Positions 23,561-35,075 of a DNA stretch of 64,000 nt are shown here, piece after piece. Every line of letters starts with the position of its first letter. Position 1 is the stretch's first letter. A model generated the notes under the pieces. The model worked only from the letters and a program-made list of their open reading frames with translations. It was not told where the DNA came from and searched no databases. The stretch spans positions 7,089,695 to 7,153,694 of the forward strand of contig NW_004955429.1 in assembly GCF_000276665.1 (NCBI RefSeq), written 5' to 3'. Made by a program: the position numbers and the translations under genes. This DNA comes from Chinchilla lanigera. Its lineage: Eukaryota > Chordata > Mammalia > Rodentia > Chinchillidae.

Positions 23561-24111
23561 ACAGCAGCCCAGTATTTTACAGATGTGACCATCATACTTT
23601 CCCCTTAAAGACAGCATGTGACAGTGAATACATTCACTCATCTTCCATGTGACTCACAACTGCAGAAGCTGTGTCACAAGGTAGAAGACATTAGACTTCA
23701 TCTAGAAAATGCAACTGACTCAGTGTTGAGGCCACTCCCTTAGTCCATGTCCGGGCACTCTGCTGCCTGGCAGCGTGAACATGATGCACAACTTCCTTAG
23801 TCCTACATGGTTGCTGTGTGTGTACAGATGTGCTGTTTCTTACAGGAGTGCACTACAGGAAGAGGGAATCACCGTACGTTCCTATTACCCACTTAACAGG
23901 GAGCACACATTTGTAATGATTCAATTCCTTTTTACTTATTCAGCATACCTGACACACTCATACCCTAAAAGCCCATGGGTCATGTCTATCTGTGGGGTAT
24001 TCTTTTTAACTAAAACTAAGAGACAAAAGAAAAATACCTCTGGTATATGGAGGAAACTTAGTATCGTGTTTATTAAAGTTTAAACACAAAGGAGCAAAAA
24101 AATGGACAAGG

Positions 24112-24241
24112 CAGCCAGGAGTGGAGGCACACACCTGTAATCCCAACACTCAGAGACTGAGATAGGAGGGTTGCTGAGTTCAAAGCGAGCATGGGCTACA
24201 GAGAGGTCAAACTCAGCCTGAACTACATAGTCTCAAAAAAA
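24112..24241 (+). mobile_element. B1 SINE
   Basis: Complete left half, shortened second half ending AACTACATAGTCTC. Confidence 0.83.
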
Positions 24242-24327
24242 TGTGAAATTTTTTAAAAGACAATTCATAAGAGATACTACTCGACTTGACAAGTAATCAA
24301 ATTAATAAGCGCTAAAAATGGTAATTC

Positions 24328-24446
24328 AGGGCTGGGGATATAGCTCAGCAGTACAAGCGCCTCTGCCTGTGAAGCACAACGTCCTGAGTTTGACCCCCGA
24401 AACCAAAAAAATAAAACAAAATAAAATAAAATAAACAAAAAAAAAA
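24328..24446 (+). mobile_element. ID SINE
   Basis: GGGCTGGGGATATAGCTCAG start and a long AAAAT-type tail; the target repeat is imperfect. Confidence 0.9.
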
Positions 24447-24621
24447 AGTGATAACTCAGTATCTCAGCACAGGCAATGGTGAGGTAAAAATGACATTTTC
24501 ATAATTATTTATTTAAATGGGAGAGGGGAGGCTTGAGACAACATTATCAGTATTTTGAAGCAGCTACAAACTATGACTCACTCATTCTATTTCTAGATTT
24601 CTAGTTAAAGAAAACAGTAGA

Positions 24622-24796
24622 CCCCAGGCATGGTGATATACACCTATAATACAGCTACTTACAAGGCTGAGGCTGGACTACAAACACAAATCCAACCCAG
24701 GCAAGTTAGCAAGGCCTTGTTTCAGGATGGGTGGGTGGGGCTGGGAATATGTGTTACTGACAGACTGACCTTGGGTTCCATCCCAATGAAGAAAGG
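24622..24796 (+). mobile_element. B1-dID composite SINE
   Basis: B1-like half, then a degenerate ID half ending TTGGGTTCCATCCC. Confidence 0.72.
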
Positions 24797-25021
24797 AGGA
24801 CAAGAAGGAAAATGGAGCAAAGGCGTGAAGGAAGGAAGAAAGGGAATGAAATCACCCAAGACACTCAGAAAAAGCTTTGGTGAATCAAAATACCCCACAG
24901 ATAGACATGATAAATAGCCAGATGAGACCACAAGGTCCAGTAATATGGTTAAGGAAATTACAGTACAAACATTAGATTATTAAAAATTAAGTAAAAGCCA
25001 GAAATAAAATCTACATATTTG

Positions 25022-25188
25022 GAGCAGGGAATGGTGGCACACGCCTGTAATCCCAGCACTTGGGAGCTGAGGCAGGAGGATCGTTGCCAGTTTGAGGCCA
25101 GCCTGGGCTACAAAGTGAGTTCAAGCCAGTCTGAACTGCACAGCGAGACCCTGTCTCAAAAAGAAAAAAAAAAAAAACAAAAAAAAAC
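25022..25188 (+). mobile_element. B1 SINE
   Basis: Near consensus, full length, A-rich tail. Confidence 0.9.
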
Positions 25189-25369
25189 TACAAGTTTGGT
25201 ACAATTACAACTTTTTTCTAATTACAGATTGTACAGATCAAAAACAACAAAATATACTAAAACAAATGTGTTATGCTGAATTTTTATTGAATGTATTTAA
25301 ATATTATCTGGTAATATCTAACTTTAGAAGTTACTGTCATCTGGGAAGGCAGAATGTCTGGGCATTACC

Positions 25370-25412
25370 TCTGCCTTTTGAGTTCTGAAATTACAGGTGC
25401 ATGCTCCAGAGT
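25370..25412 (-). mobile_element. B1 fragment
   Basis: Only TGAGTTCTGAAATTACAGGT and its flanks remain. Confidence 0.5.
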
Positions 25413-25527
25413 GTTTTGGTATAGTTGTTTTATTTTTGTATTTGTGGTATATATATTTTGGGAAAGGCTTCTTTATGTTTTATAAGTCTTGAGGCTCTTT
25501 TTAAAAAGCTTAAAAACCACACATTTA

Positions 25528-25603
25528 GGGAGTACAGTACAGTGCAGTGATAGTGCACTTGCCTAACACTGAGACTCTGGGCTCAAACCTACATAACAAA
25601 AAA
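25528..25603 (+). mobile_element. ID SINE, old
   Basis: GCAGTGATAGTGCACTTGCC body with GGGCTCAAACCTAC end. Confidence 0.7.
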
Positions 25604-25655
25604 AGACCCCTTTAGTTTAGAAAAATATGACTTGCCCTCAAAGTGTATCTTCTCA

Positions 25656-25739
25656 GGCTGGGTATATAGCTCAGCAGCACAAGCGTATGCCAGCCAAGCA
25701 CAAGGTCCTGAGTTTGATTCCCAGGACCAAAAAAAAAAA
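25656..25739 (+). mobile_element. ID SINE
   Basis: GGCTGGGTATATAGCTCAGC start. AAGTGTATCT occurs on both sides as a probable target duplication. Confidence 0.87.
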
Positions 25740-26067
25740 GTGTATCTCCCTAACAACCAGACACACTTTGCTATCTATAATATTAAAATCAACTACACAA
25801 ATCACAACGTACTTGTTTCCAAGCTGTAACAGAGTCCACTAACAGCATATATTCTAGTTCAAATGTTCTAGTCTTATACAACGAGGGAAAAAAGAAGACC
25901 CAACACACAAGGATGTCTGTCTCTCATATCAAGTGACCTTAAATCAGCTCTTTTAGAGCTGTACCCCTGAAAACTCTCATGAATAAATACTTTTAACTTG
26001 TGCAAGCAAGTAAGAAATTCTCAATAAATAAAATTACAGAATCAAAACTGAATCAGCACTACACATC

Positions 26068-26155
26068 AGGAGTTCCCAAGTACTCAGCAGGCTAAGCCAG
26101 GAGGGTCTTTTGAGCCCAGGAATTGACACAGGAAGGCATCCATCTCAGAAAGAAA
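26068..26155 (+). mobile_element. Old 7SL-derived fragment
   Basis: CAAGTACTCAGCAGGCTAAG and TTTTGAGCCCAGGAATTGAC suggest an eroded monomer. Confidence 0.5.
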
Positions 26156-26775
26156 GACTGCACAAAGGCAGAACAGAAAGGAAGGAGAAGAGGAAGGGAA
26201 AATCAGCATACATGATTTGACAGATATACATCAGGAACAGCATTCAGGCTACATTATTTTTTTAGGCTACTTTTTATAGTTATTTAAGTTGAACACTTAT
26301 GGGACTCTCACACGTTAAACTAAAGAAGACATGCGTTGGAGCATGGGATCTGGTTGGCCTGCACCTCTTTTCTAGAAGTTGTCCTTGGCACATGATTTCT
26401 AATAATGGAATGGTCCCTATGTACCTGTTTTTCTAGGGGGAAATTGCTTGTAAGACCAGAATTGCTCTCCTGGAAATTTAGGTCTGCAATCCTGAGTAGG
26501 GTACCTATAAGAAACTTAGCTAAAATGGCAAGCAGAGAATTAAAACTGGTAACATAAAGGAAGGGGCAGTGCCTATTGGAGTCTCATCAAAGGTGGAAAG
26601 AACAGTATTAGGGGTTTCTTACTTTCTAGTTCCTGATCCAGCTCCCCATGTAGTTCAAAGACCATATACTGCTTTGATTTCTGATTAGAATGCACCTTTG
26701 TCTTAAATCTAACACCTTGTTAAAATATTATTTCTATGGAAAGAACACATTTGTCAAATTTGACTTGCCTTTTGT

Positions 26776-27014
26776 TTTGAGACAGTGTCTCACTATTTGG
26801 TTCAGGCTGCCCTTGAACAAACTCTGTGGGCTCGGGGGCTGGGGATTTAGCTCAGCGACAAAGTGCCTGCCTGGCAAGCGCAAGGTCGTGAGTTTGGTTC
26901 CCGGTACCGGAGGAAAAAAAAAAAAAAAAAAACTATGTGGGCTCAAATTTATAGCAATCTTCTTGTCTCAGCTTCCTGAGTACTGGGATTACAGGCATGG
27001 GCCACCATACGTAG
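26776..27014 (-). mobile_element. B1 SINE interrupted by an ID
   Basis: Reverse-oriented B1 in two pieces (26776-26833 and 26931-27014), split by the ID at 26834. Confidence 0.88.
26834..26930 (+). mobile_element. ID SINE nested in B1
   Basis: Young full-length ID inserted in a reversed B1. The target duplication ACTCTGTGGGCTC / ACTATGTGGGCTC differs at one base. Confidence 0.94.
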
Positions 27015-27353
27015 TCCAATTTGCCTTGATACTATGCTGCTCAGAAATATAATCTCTTAATATATATATTTTGCATATGTATTGTTTCCAATGTAAATAT
27101 ACTATATACAGATAGTCTAGAAGATTGATCTTCCTGTCATAGCATTTCCTGCTCCTGTTTTGTAAATCCCACAATGTTCCAGCCACACACAATTATTTAC
27201 TGAACATGCCTACTCTTCGTTTTGTGTTCTGCTGCTGTCTCTAGAATTATCATCAGATTCTTTTCTCCAGTCAACTTCCTAGTCAGTCAGCAAACCCTTA
27301 TGCACTCTTTGTGTGCTCTTAGTCAACATCTTAGGGTAACATGCTCTCCTGGA

Positions 27354-27427
27354 GTCGGGGGTATAGTTAAGTAATAGGGCACTTTGTGCAGGGCCAGGGC
27401 TTCATGTGCTTTGATACCGAGGCACTA
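27354..27427 (+). mobile_element. ID SINE, old
   Basis: GGGGGTATAGTTAAGTAATA start; diverged body. Confidence 0.65.
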
Positions 27428-27503
27428 AAGAGGAGGAGGAAAAAAAGGACTCCTTTCATCATGTTCCCATAAAACTCCATTTAGGACTATTATGTACAAG
27501 CTA

Positions 27504-27880
27504 AGCACAGGTAAACACCTGTACTCCAGGTAAGGTGAGCCAGGAGGATCTCAAATCTCAAATCCAGCATGGGTGAATTAGCAAATTCCTATCTCAAAAT
27601 AAAAAGAAAGACCTGGGCATGGTAGCCCATGCCTGTAATCCCAGCACGCAGGAGCCTGAGGCAGGAGGATTGCCACAAATTTGAGGCCAACATGGACTAC
27701 ACAGTGAGTTCAAGACCAGTCTGGACTATGCAGCAAGACCCTATTGCAATCAATGGATCAATCAATCCATCAATAAATAAAATTTTAAAAGTTAAAAAAT
27801 AAAAGTAAAGGCTAGAGCTATAGCTCAGTGGTAGACAGCTGGCATGCTCAAGACCCTGGATTCAATCTCCAGCACCACAC
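27504..27880 (+). mobile_element. B1-dID composite SINE, interrupted
   Basis: The B1-like half (27504-27606) and degenerate ID half (27825-27880) are separated by a B1 that inserted in the A-rich linker. Confidence 0.75.
27611..27785 (+). mobile_element. B1 SINE nested in B1-dID
   Basis: Full-length B1 with tail (CAAT)n; sits in the linker of an older composite. Confidence 0.87.
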
Positions 27881-27952
27881 AGAAATAAGTAAATAATAAA
27901 GAGTGATTATGGTCTGACACTGCAATTAGTTACTTACTTGTTACTATGGTTT

Positions 27953-28057
27953 ATTTTTTCTTTTTTTTTTTTTTTTTTTTTTTGGTACTGGGAATCTAAC
28001 TCAGAACCTTGCATTTTGCTAGGCAGGCACTTATACCACTGAGCTATATCCCCAGCC
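27953..28057 (-). mobile_element. ID SINE
   Basis: Reverse-oriented, long T-run tail. The target duplication is CTTGTTACTATGGTTT / CTTGTTGCTATGGTTT at 27937-27952 and 28058-28073. Confidence 0.94.
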
Positions 28058-28062
28058 CTTGT

Positions 28063-28185
28063 TGCTATGGTTTGAGTGCATGCCCCAAAATTCACATGCT
28101 GGCCCCAAAGCAGCAGTATCACTGGGAGACAGGGCCTAGTGGGAGGTGTTGGGGTTGTCTTTCAACAAGAATCCCATAAGGGGGA
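28063..28185 (+). mobile_element. MaLR-like LTR fragment
   Basis: CTATGGTTTGAGTGCATGCC followed by GGGCCTAGTGGGAGGTGTTG, typical of the left end of old mammalian LTRs. Confidence 0.5.
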
Positions 28186-28244
28186 AAGAATGTATTCTTG
28201 AATTCCTAGCATTTTGCACAATGTTTGATAAAAACAGATCCACA

Positions 28245-28411
28245 AGCCGGGCATGGTGGTGCATGCCTGTAATCCTAGCACTCCAGAGGCTGAGGCAGGA
28301 GGATTGCTGTAAGTCTGAGGCCAGCCTGGGATATATAGTTAGTTCAGGGGCAGCCTGAACTATACAGCAAGATCCTGTCTCAAAAAACAAAAAATAAACA
28401 AACAAAAAAAC
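28245..28411 (+). mobile_element. B1 SINE
   Basis: Near consensus; probable target repeat AACAGATC on both sides. Confidence 0.9.
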
Positions 28412-28442
28412 AGATCTATAGTAAGAGCCAAATAAATCATGC

Positions 28443-28525
28443 TGGGGCTAGGGGTGTAGCTCAGCAATAGAGCACTTACTTACCTAACATGCAGAAAGCC
28501 CTGGTTTCAATCCCTAGCACAGCAG
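28443..28525 (+). mobile_element. ID SINE, old
   Basis: GGGGCTAGGGGTGTAGCTCA start, TTTCAATCCCTAGCAC end. Confidence 0.87.
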
Positions 28526-28612
28526 AAACTACTCTCCAATATGACCCAATATGAACTGATTTCTTCCAAAACTGAAATCACTTTTAATCATTCATCAGAA
28601 CTGCATGTACCA

Positions 28613-28715
28613 GGGGCTGGGGATTTAGCTCAGTGGCAAAGCGCCTGCCTGGCAAGTGCAAGGTCTTGAGTTCGGTTCCCAGTACCGGAGAAAAACCGAA
28701 AAAAAAAAAAAAAAA
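28613..28715 (+). mobile_element. ID SINE, young
   Basis: Full length. The target duplication is ACTGCATGTACCA / ACTGCATGTGCCA at 28600-28612 and 28716-28728. Confidence 0.94.
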
Positions 28716-28789
28716 ACTGCATGTGCCATATACTGAATATACATATACATGAACAGAATATTATTATTAACTTCTTTTTTGTACTTTTA

Positions 28790-28908
28790 ATTTTTTTTTT
28801 TTTAAGATAGTGTCTCACTATGTTGCCCAAGAAGCTGGCCTCGAATTCTTGACCCCTGCCCAGTCTTCCCAGAAGTATTACATACATGCATGTCATTGTG
28901 CCCAACTA
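28790..28908 (-). mobile_element. Old 7SL-derived SINE
   Basis: Reverse-oriented monomer with TCACTATGTTGCCCAAGAAG, no duplication. Confidence 0.7.
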
Positions 28909-29989
28909 ATACGGCAGCGTATTCTAATACTGAATACAGTAAGGCAAATTAACAGCAACAACATTCAACAAACATACAATGCAACCACAAATAAAGACAA
29001 GTATAAAAAAGAAAGAACTACCAAGAGGAAAAAGTCCATTTCTGAAAGACAAGATTCAACATTGCAAAGCAAGATATTCATCCCTAAAGCAATACATCAA
29101 TATAACTCCAGTATGATAAAATCTGCATTTTTCTTACCTTTAAATATAGAAAGGAAAATACATGATAATATTTGTTCTACCCTGTAGTAAAATATATATA
29201 AAACCAAAACCAGAACATGGCTAAGAATAGACACACATCAATAGAAGGGAAAAAAGTATAGAAACATATGCAAGTATATCCAAGAATTCAGTAATAATTT
29301 TTAAAGAGTATTTATATTTCAAATTATTATGAGAACATCAATAATTCAGTAACAGTATTGAGAAAATTGGCCAACCAGGTAGGAAGGTCAACATCTATGC
29401 TGCTGCCATATCCTATAATTAGTTCTAGACAGATCAAGGATTTACATCTAAATTCAATGTTCTTTCTACTATCTCCATTCCTCCAAACCAAACCAGAAAA
29501 GCTTCCCGATGGAGAGGGACACAGTCCAAGGAGTGCTATGGCCTGTGCAGGATACACTGCCAAGGGCAGGCAGGGGCAGGGAGGGCTGATGTGGGTGAAA
29601 GATAAAGAGACAACCAGGGGGGCGCACAGCGAGCAGGGGCAGACTGCCGCTGTCCGTCCAATCCCATAAAGGGCAAAAAGGACTGCCATGCACGGAAAGG
29701 GCAGCAAGCCAGAGAGGGGTGGCACCTGAGTGAGGTTAGGGTGACAGCGACAGAAGACTTGTTAATAACAGGAGAGGCTGACTGAACAAGTAAACTACCG
29801 AGGATAAAAAGACTCATGTTTCTCCTGTCTGACCTGAGTTGTAAATACGAAAAAATTAAACCCTCTGTTGTTGGATTACATTTGGAAAACTCACTATGAG
29901 TGTATACACCACAACATATACAGAAAAATACAGAAATAATTACTGCATCTGAATTATCATTGTGATTTCAGTTTTTAACATTTATAAAT

Positions 29990-31260
29990 AATGAATCAGA
30001 TGTCAATATTGTGCACTGACAGTATTTGTATGTCTGTCTGTACATATTGGTATTTCCCAGCTATACCATCTGAGGGGGCCTGAGACTAGCAATCTCAAGA
30101 ATAATGACCCTACTTAGTGTCTGCTTTGGTTTCTAATTAACGATATCACCTAAAAGGAATCAAGACTCCTTGGAGAAATGGTGATTCCAGGACTAGAACA
30201 GGAATGATACACGTGATCCTTGTGCTGCGTCGGGGAAGTACTCACAGAATGATAAACATGGCAAGAAGATACAACAACCAACTCAAAGAAGTCCCACCAG
30301 CCAAGCCTGAGACACTATGAACATCAAAAGAAACAGCAAAGATGGAATACGAGCCACTAAAATAAAACATTTACACATAAAACAGTCACAAAGAAGCTTT
30401 TGCTTATAATGGAATGTTAACTGATGAATGTGTAAGAAATTACACAATCAGAAAATCATGACTTGTCATCACAGTGATAAATTAATTAAGCCAACATCAG
30501 TGAGCACTAAAATTAGTAAGCAAAAGGCAGAAGGCACAGGAACAATGTGTTTACATACAAATTACTCTCCCATAAAACGCTTACTAATTATAAAAGGAAA
30601 AAAGATGAATCTGACAGCAGAGAAACCTGATGGACACCACCTTATCCATGTGATAAACATCACCAGTATGGGCAAATCTGAAATCATGTACCACCTGACA
30701 GGACACAAGAAGAACACAGAATCATTTCTGTGACATTCCTGACAAAAACACAAAATCCTAAGGAAACATCAGATAAATTTATTTTGGGAGACCTTCTACA
30801 TAACAGCTAGACTGTAACATGCAAAGCTATCAGAGTCAAGACAGATTGAGTTACTATTTCAGAATAAAGAAGATAAAAGCTAAAATGCAATTCTTAATCT
30901 TTTTGCTATGAAGGACATTTCTCAGAAAAGTGGGACAACAAATGAGGTCAGAAGGCATAGTAAAAATGCATCACTGTAATTTCCCAGATCTGATGGTTGT
31001 CCTGGAACTGCACAGGGGAATACCTCCCCTTTCTTTGTGATGCTGGGGATGTAACCAGTGCCCAACACACATACTGCAATACATCACCAGCCCAAGAATG
31101 CCTTTCCTTATAGGAAACACACACCAGAGTACTTGGGGGCAACAGTGTTATATTCATGAAGTACTTTGAAATGGCTCAAAGGAGGAAAAGCTCTTCACAA
31201 AATTCATACAATTTGTACGTAAACTTGAAATTACTTCAAGATTAAAAGAAAAAACAAGTA
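29990..31260 (+). mobile_element. Ancient non-LTR-like repeat, name uncertain
   Basis: Contains GGGAGACCTTCTACATAACA, ATGCAAAGCTATCAGAGTCA, GATGGTTGTCCTGGAACTGC and CTTGAAATTACTTCAAGATT in an order I know from the 3' region of an old dispersed mammalian repeat. The left limit is a guess, and no protein sequence survives. Confidence 0.4.
31036..31097 (-). mobile_element. ID SINE, old
   Basis: GATGCTGGGGATGTAACCAG reversed remnant inside the older repeat. Confidence 0.6.
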
Positions 31261-31452
31261 TTTTTTTCAATGAACTGAAAGTACTAAAAAATGTATACAC
31301 TAGAAACCTTCTTACATTGCATCAAGGGCAGAAAAAATAAGAAGTTATATATAAATTACATAAAAATTTTAAACTTCCATATTAGAAATAATTAACCTAC
31401 TAGAATTCCAACAAAAGCCAGGGGAACACAAAGTTAAGAAACAAATGTTAGA

Positions 31453-31532
31453 GCTTGGGGCTTTAGTTCAATGGGAGGGTGCTTGCTTGGTGAGCTGAAG
31501 GCTTAGGATTCAATCTCCAGCACAAAAGGGAG
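31453..31532 (+). mobile_element. ID SINE, old
   Basis: GCTTGGGGCTTTAGTTCAAT start, GATTCAATCTCCAGCAC end. Confidence 0.82.
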
Positions 31533-31701
31533 GTGTGTTAAACTTTGGACAAAAACATACACAGCAAATATATCAGAAAAAAATTATCTCTAATATAAAA
31601 CAATCTGAAGGGAATAAAGTTATCATATTAAACTGAAGAAATAAATGTGTAAAGACCACACCTGAAAAACTATCCAAAATTTTTTACTGAAAGAGAATAG
31701 C

Positions 31702-31859
31702 ATTTTTTTTTATTTTACTTTATTTTTGTTTTAGATAGGGTCTCACCATAGAGGCTGTCATTGAATGCACTACTTGGCCCAGGCTGGCCTCAAACTGTGA
31801 TCTTCCTGACTCAACCTCCTAAGTGCTGGGATTATATGCATGTGCCACCATGCCTGGCT
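31702..31859 (-). mobile_element. B1 SINE
   Basis: Reverse-oriented, near full length. Confidence 0.87.
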
Positions 31860-32351
31860 AAGAACAGCATTTTTAATGGTAATAAAGAAAAAACTCCTCA
31901 CAATATGAGGTTATGAGCAATTGTACATAGTGCCAATGTAGTGTAATTTAGCAAATGCATTCCAGAGGACAATTTCACATAATGCATTGCAGCTTCTATA
32001 ATGTTCACACCTCTTACATAGACTCCAATGGTGTCACCTGTATGCTAGATACCAAATGAGGCCCTTCAATAATAAAGGGATTCTTAATTTAACTTCAGCT
32101 TAATGAATTTAGTAATACTCTCTGTATTACAGACTAAATACTCAATAAAAATATGGCAAAAACAGTATTACTGACACAAAATCATATTCTGGACTCATAA
32201 GGACTCATAAGTTTTCAAAGCACACCAAACAATGAAAGTGGTATTGATCCAAATGTTTAACAAATTTATTATATGTAAAAACACACAGAAAAACCTAAAA
32301 GCATCCAAACAAAAAGATTCCGTTCTTCTCTCCCTTCTCCTTCCCTCCTTG

Positions 32352-32551
32352 CCTTATTTTTGTGGTACTGGGGATTGAACCGAGGGCCTTGCACATATTG
32401 GCAAGTGCTACAATTGAGCTCACCCTACTCCCTATTTTATTTTGAGACAGGGTGTCTATCGTAAGTTTCCTAGGCTTGCCTCAAACCTGGGCTCCTCCTG
32501 CATCAGCCTCTCCTGTAACTGGGATTATAGACATACGTGACCATGCCCACC
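32352..32551 (-). mobile_element. B1-dID composite SINE
   Basis: On the plus strand the reversed ID half (GGTACTGGGGATTGAACCGA) is followed by the reversed B1-like half, as expected for a minus-strand composite. Confidence 0.78.
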
Positions 32552-32586
32552 TTCATTTGTTTGTGTGTAATTTAAAACAGAGGAAC

Positions 32587-32662
32587 CTCACTGGCCTGCA
32601 CAATCATCCCATTTTAGCCTCTAAAGTGGCTGGGACTACAAATGCGGACCATCAAGCCTTAC
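32587..32662 (-). mobile_element. B1-like fragment
   Basis: GTGGCTGGGACTACAAATGC end piece only. Confidence 0.5.
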
Positions 32663-33141
32663 TAAGGTTTCTTTTACATTTTAAGACGAAAATAAAAATC
32701 AAATTTTAAGGTAAAAATAACTCTGTGGAGAGATGTACCTTTCGGATACACAATTATTTTTTAATAAAGTATGCTATCATACTGAATATCAGATTAAAAC
32801 AATGATTAATTTGAATCTAAGAAAATCTCAATACTCAAAAGCAATAATGGTCAGCAATAAATTCTTAAAGGACAGTTTATAAAGATAGCATGTCCTGTAA
32901 ATGTTAAAGCAATAAATATCTTACTGCCTACATTAGAGGAAAAGGTAACAGATTTGTTTTATACTCCTGTGACCTTAGCAATATTTTAGTAAGTGTAGTT
33001 TAAGATAATAATTCTATTTTTCTTTAAATCTCTTCAGAAGCTGAGAAATGTCTTTAAGTCTAAAAATACAAAAAGTCCATCTTCTAGTTTAAAAACAAAA
33101 TAACTATATTCAAACAGCAATAAGAATAATATCTACTGTAC

Positions 33142-33251
33142 CTTATTATAACGATCATGTGGAACAGACTGTAAAACGATAGGTTCCATTGTAGAAACAT
33201 TGGCAAATTGTACCTCTGGAATATACAGGGCACAAACCACATGAGCCCAAC
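33142..33251 (-). CDS. MLLT10: MLLT10 coding exon: zinc knuckle end and inter-finger segment
   Basis: This 110-bp exon starts with the last two bases of the split Gly codon and encodes 36 residues from WAHVVCALYIPEVQF to VPHDRYNK. The H-x2-C in WAHVVC completes the zinc knuckle begun in the preceding exon. The rest forms the packed segment leading to the extended PHD finger, a signature of the AF10/AF17/BRPF PZP class. The acceptor is TTTTTAG and the donor is AAG|GTACAG, weaker than the other donors in the gene. The exon ends in phase 0. A GGGAAC satellite begins about 100 bp upstream of it in the transcript sense. Confidence 0.95.
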
Positions 33252-33358
33252 CTAAAAACATATAAATAAAAGTCATTCTTAGTCATTTTTATTAAAAATA
33301 AAATCAGCAAGTTTCTAAAAAGATCCCTTAAAATAACTATTCAAAAAATGCACAACAG

Positions 33359-33601
33359 TTCATTTCCTGGTACCAAAAAAGGAACGGGAACGGAACGGGA
33401 ACGGAACGGGAACGGGAACGGGAACGGGAACGGGAACGGGAACGGGAACGGGAACGGGAACGGGAAAGGGAAAGGGAAAGGGAAAAAAGAAAGCAAGAAA
33501 GAAAGCAAGAAAGAAAGCAAGAAAGCAAGCAAGAAAGCAAGCAAGAAAGAAAGCAAGAAAGCAAGAAAGCAAGCAAGCAAGAAAGAACGAAAGAAAGAAA
33601 A
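33359..33601 (+). mobile_element. ID 3'-end remnant with expanded satellite tail
   Basis: Only TTCATTTCCTGGTACC of an ID remains, followed by (GGGAAC)n at 33381-33484 and (GAAAGCAA)-type repeats at 33485-33601. The 9-bp GCACAACAG on both sides (33350-33358 and 33602-33610) looks like its target duplication. Confidence 0.75.
33381..33484 (+). repeat. (GGGAAC)n satellite, G-quadruplex-capable
   Basis: About 15 G2-3 tracts with AAC spacers, drifting to GGGAAA. Three-base loops between G3 runs fit quadruplex formation on the plus strand, the template strand for MLLT10. The long ORFs here (alternating Asn-Gly or Pro-Phe) are repeat artefacts. Confidence 0.95.
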
Positions 33602-33819
33602 GCACAACAGAAGACATAGTAAACACTCAACACTAGCTTCCCCTTAAGAACAGCCAAACCTCTTCCTGATAAAGCTTTCTCAGTCATTTTTCCAGTTCTG
33701 ACACACAGTAACAGAAGGGAAATGTTTATAAATTGCAGGGCTAGCATTAACACTTCTTATACGGCAGACAAAGTAATTTAGACCCTCACTTTCTAAAAAC
33801 CACTTCAAAGATAATTTTA

Positions 33820-35069
33820 AATTATCTTATCTGAGGGACAACTGGCTAAAATTTTTTCCCAATTCGTGGTTTTTACTTGATGTGCAAAAACTTTTCAGCA
33901 AGACAAGATCCCACTTGTTGACTCTTAAGTATTTCCCATGCAGTTTGGTTTTTGTTCATGAACTCTCTGCCTATCCCTATGCCTTCAAGATTTCTACCTA
34001 CTTTCTCTTCCAGTACATTTAGTGTTTCTGTTTTAATATTTAGGTAATTTAATCTATCTTGACTTTAGTTTGGTGCATGGTGATAGACATGGGTGTAGTT
34101 TTAGTCTTCAGCATGTGAAGAGCCAGTTTTTCCAACACCATTTATTAAAGAGGCTATCTTTCTTCCAGTGAACACGTTTGGCCCCTTTGTCAAAAATAAG
34201 GTGGCTGATGTGCATTTGTGGTAAAGTGGCGAGCACAGCTGCCTTCCAAAGATAAGGTGGCTGAGTGTGTTTGTGGTGGCTGCATCTTCTAGTCTGTTTC
34301 ACTGATCCTCAGATTTTTTTTGCCAGTACCATGCTGATTTTATCACAGTAGCTTTGCAGTATAATTTCAGGTCGGAGATTGTGATGCCTCCTGCCTTTCC
34401 TCTGTTGCCCAGAATTGCTTTTGCTATTCTGGGTCTCTTCTAGTTCCACATGAATTTTAGGAATGTTTTCTCTAGATCTGTGAGGTATACTAATGGTATT
34501 TTGATTGGGATTGCACTGAATCTGTACAACAATTTTGGGAGCGTGGCCATTTTCACAATGCTGATTCTTCCTATCCATGAGCAAGAAATATCTTTCCATT
34601 TTCTGAAATCTTCAATCTCTTTTTTCAGAGTACTGTAATTTTCACTGTACAGATCTTTTACTTCCTTTGTTAGATTGATTCCTAAATATTTCAACTTTTT
34701 GGATGCTACTGTGAAAGGTATGATTTCCTTAATTTCTCTCTCAGTGTGTTTGTTGTTTGTGCACAGGAATGCTATTGATTTCTGAATGTTAACTTTGTAC
34801 CCAGCTATGCTACTAAATTCATTAATTCTAGGAGTCTTTTGATGGTTTGGGAGGTCTTCCATGTAGAGTACCATGTCATCTGCAAATAATGTTAATTTCA
34901 CTTTTTCCTTTCCTATCCTTATTCCTTTTATTTCTCTCTCTTGTCTAATTGCTCTGGCTAATGTTTCCAGAACTATGTTGAAGAGGAGTGGTGACAGTGG
35001 ACATCCTTGTCTTATTCCTGATTTTAAAGTGAAAGCTTCCAGTTTTTGTCCATCTAGTATGATATATTT
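33820..35069 (-). mobile_element. L1 ORF2 segment, inverted half of a twin-primed insertion
   Basis: Read on the minus strand it runs from the reverse-transcriptase [14 protein letters not shown] motif through FADDMVLY (the FADD catalytic motif, in the reading frame that ends near 34440) to a region near the ORF2 end. Stops and frame changes break it. The remainder of the same L1 follows at 35076 in the opposite orientation. Confidence 0.88.
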
Positions 35070-35075
35070 TTAAAA

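Larger units (their letters stand above)
21854..33141 (-). other. MLLT10: MLLT10 intron, 11.3 kb
   Basis: SINE-rich intron with nested insertions. I recognise nothing in 22332-23415, 23561-24111, 26156-26775, 28909-29980 or 32663-33141. The stretch 29495-29800 is clearly more GC-rich than its surroundings, but its ORFs look like chance. Confidence 0.85.

Noticed and set aside
29327..29817. Overlapping ORFs of 70-130 residues on both strands
   Set aside because: They result from locally higher GC content; Cys/Pro/Leu-rich with no motif, and mutually exclusive frames.
33337..33753. Long ORFs on both strands coding for alternating Asn-Gly, Pro-Phe or Ser-Arg runs
   Set aside because: They are translations of the GGGAAC and GAAAGCAA satellites; they have no start context or conservation.
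34440..34901. ORF of 153 residues with a reverse-transcriptase motif
   Set aside because: It is a fragment of L1 ORF2 in a 5'-inverted, broken element, not an intact gene.
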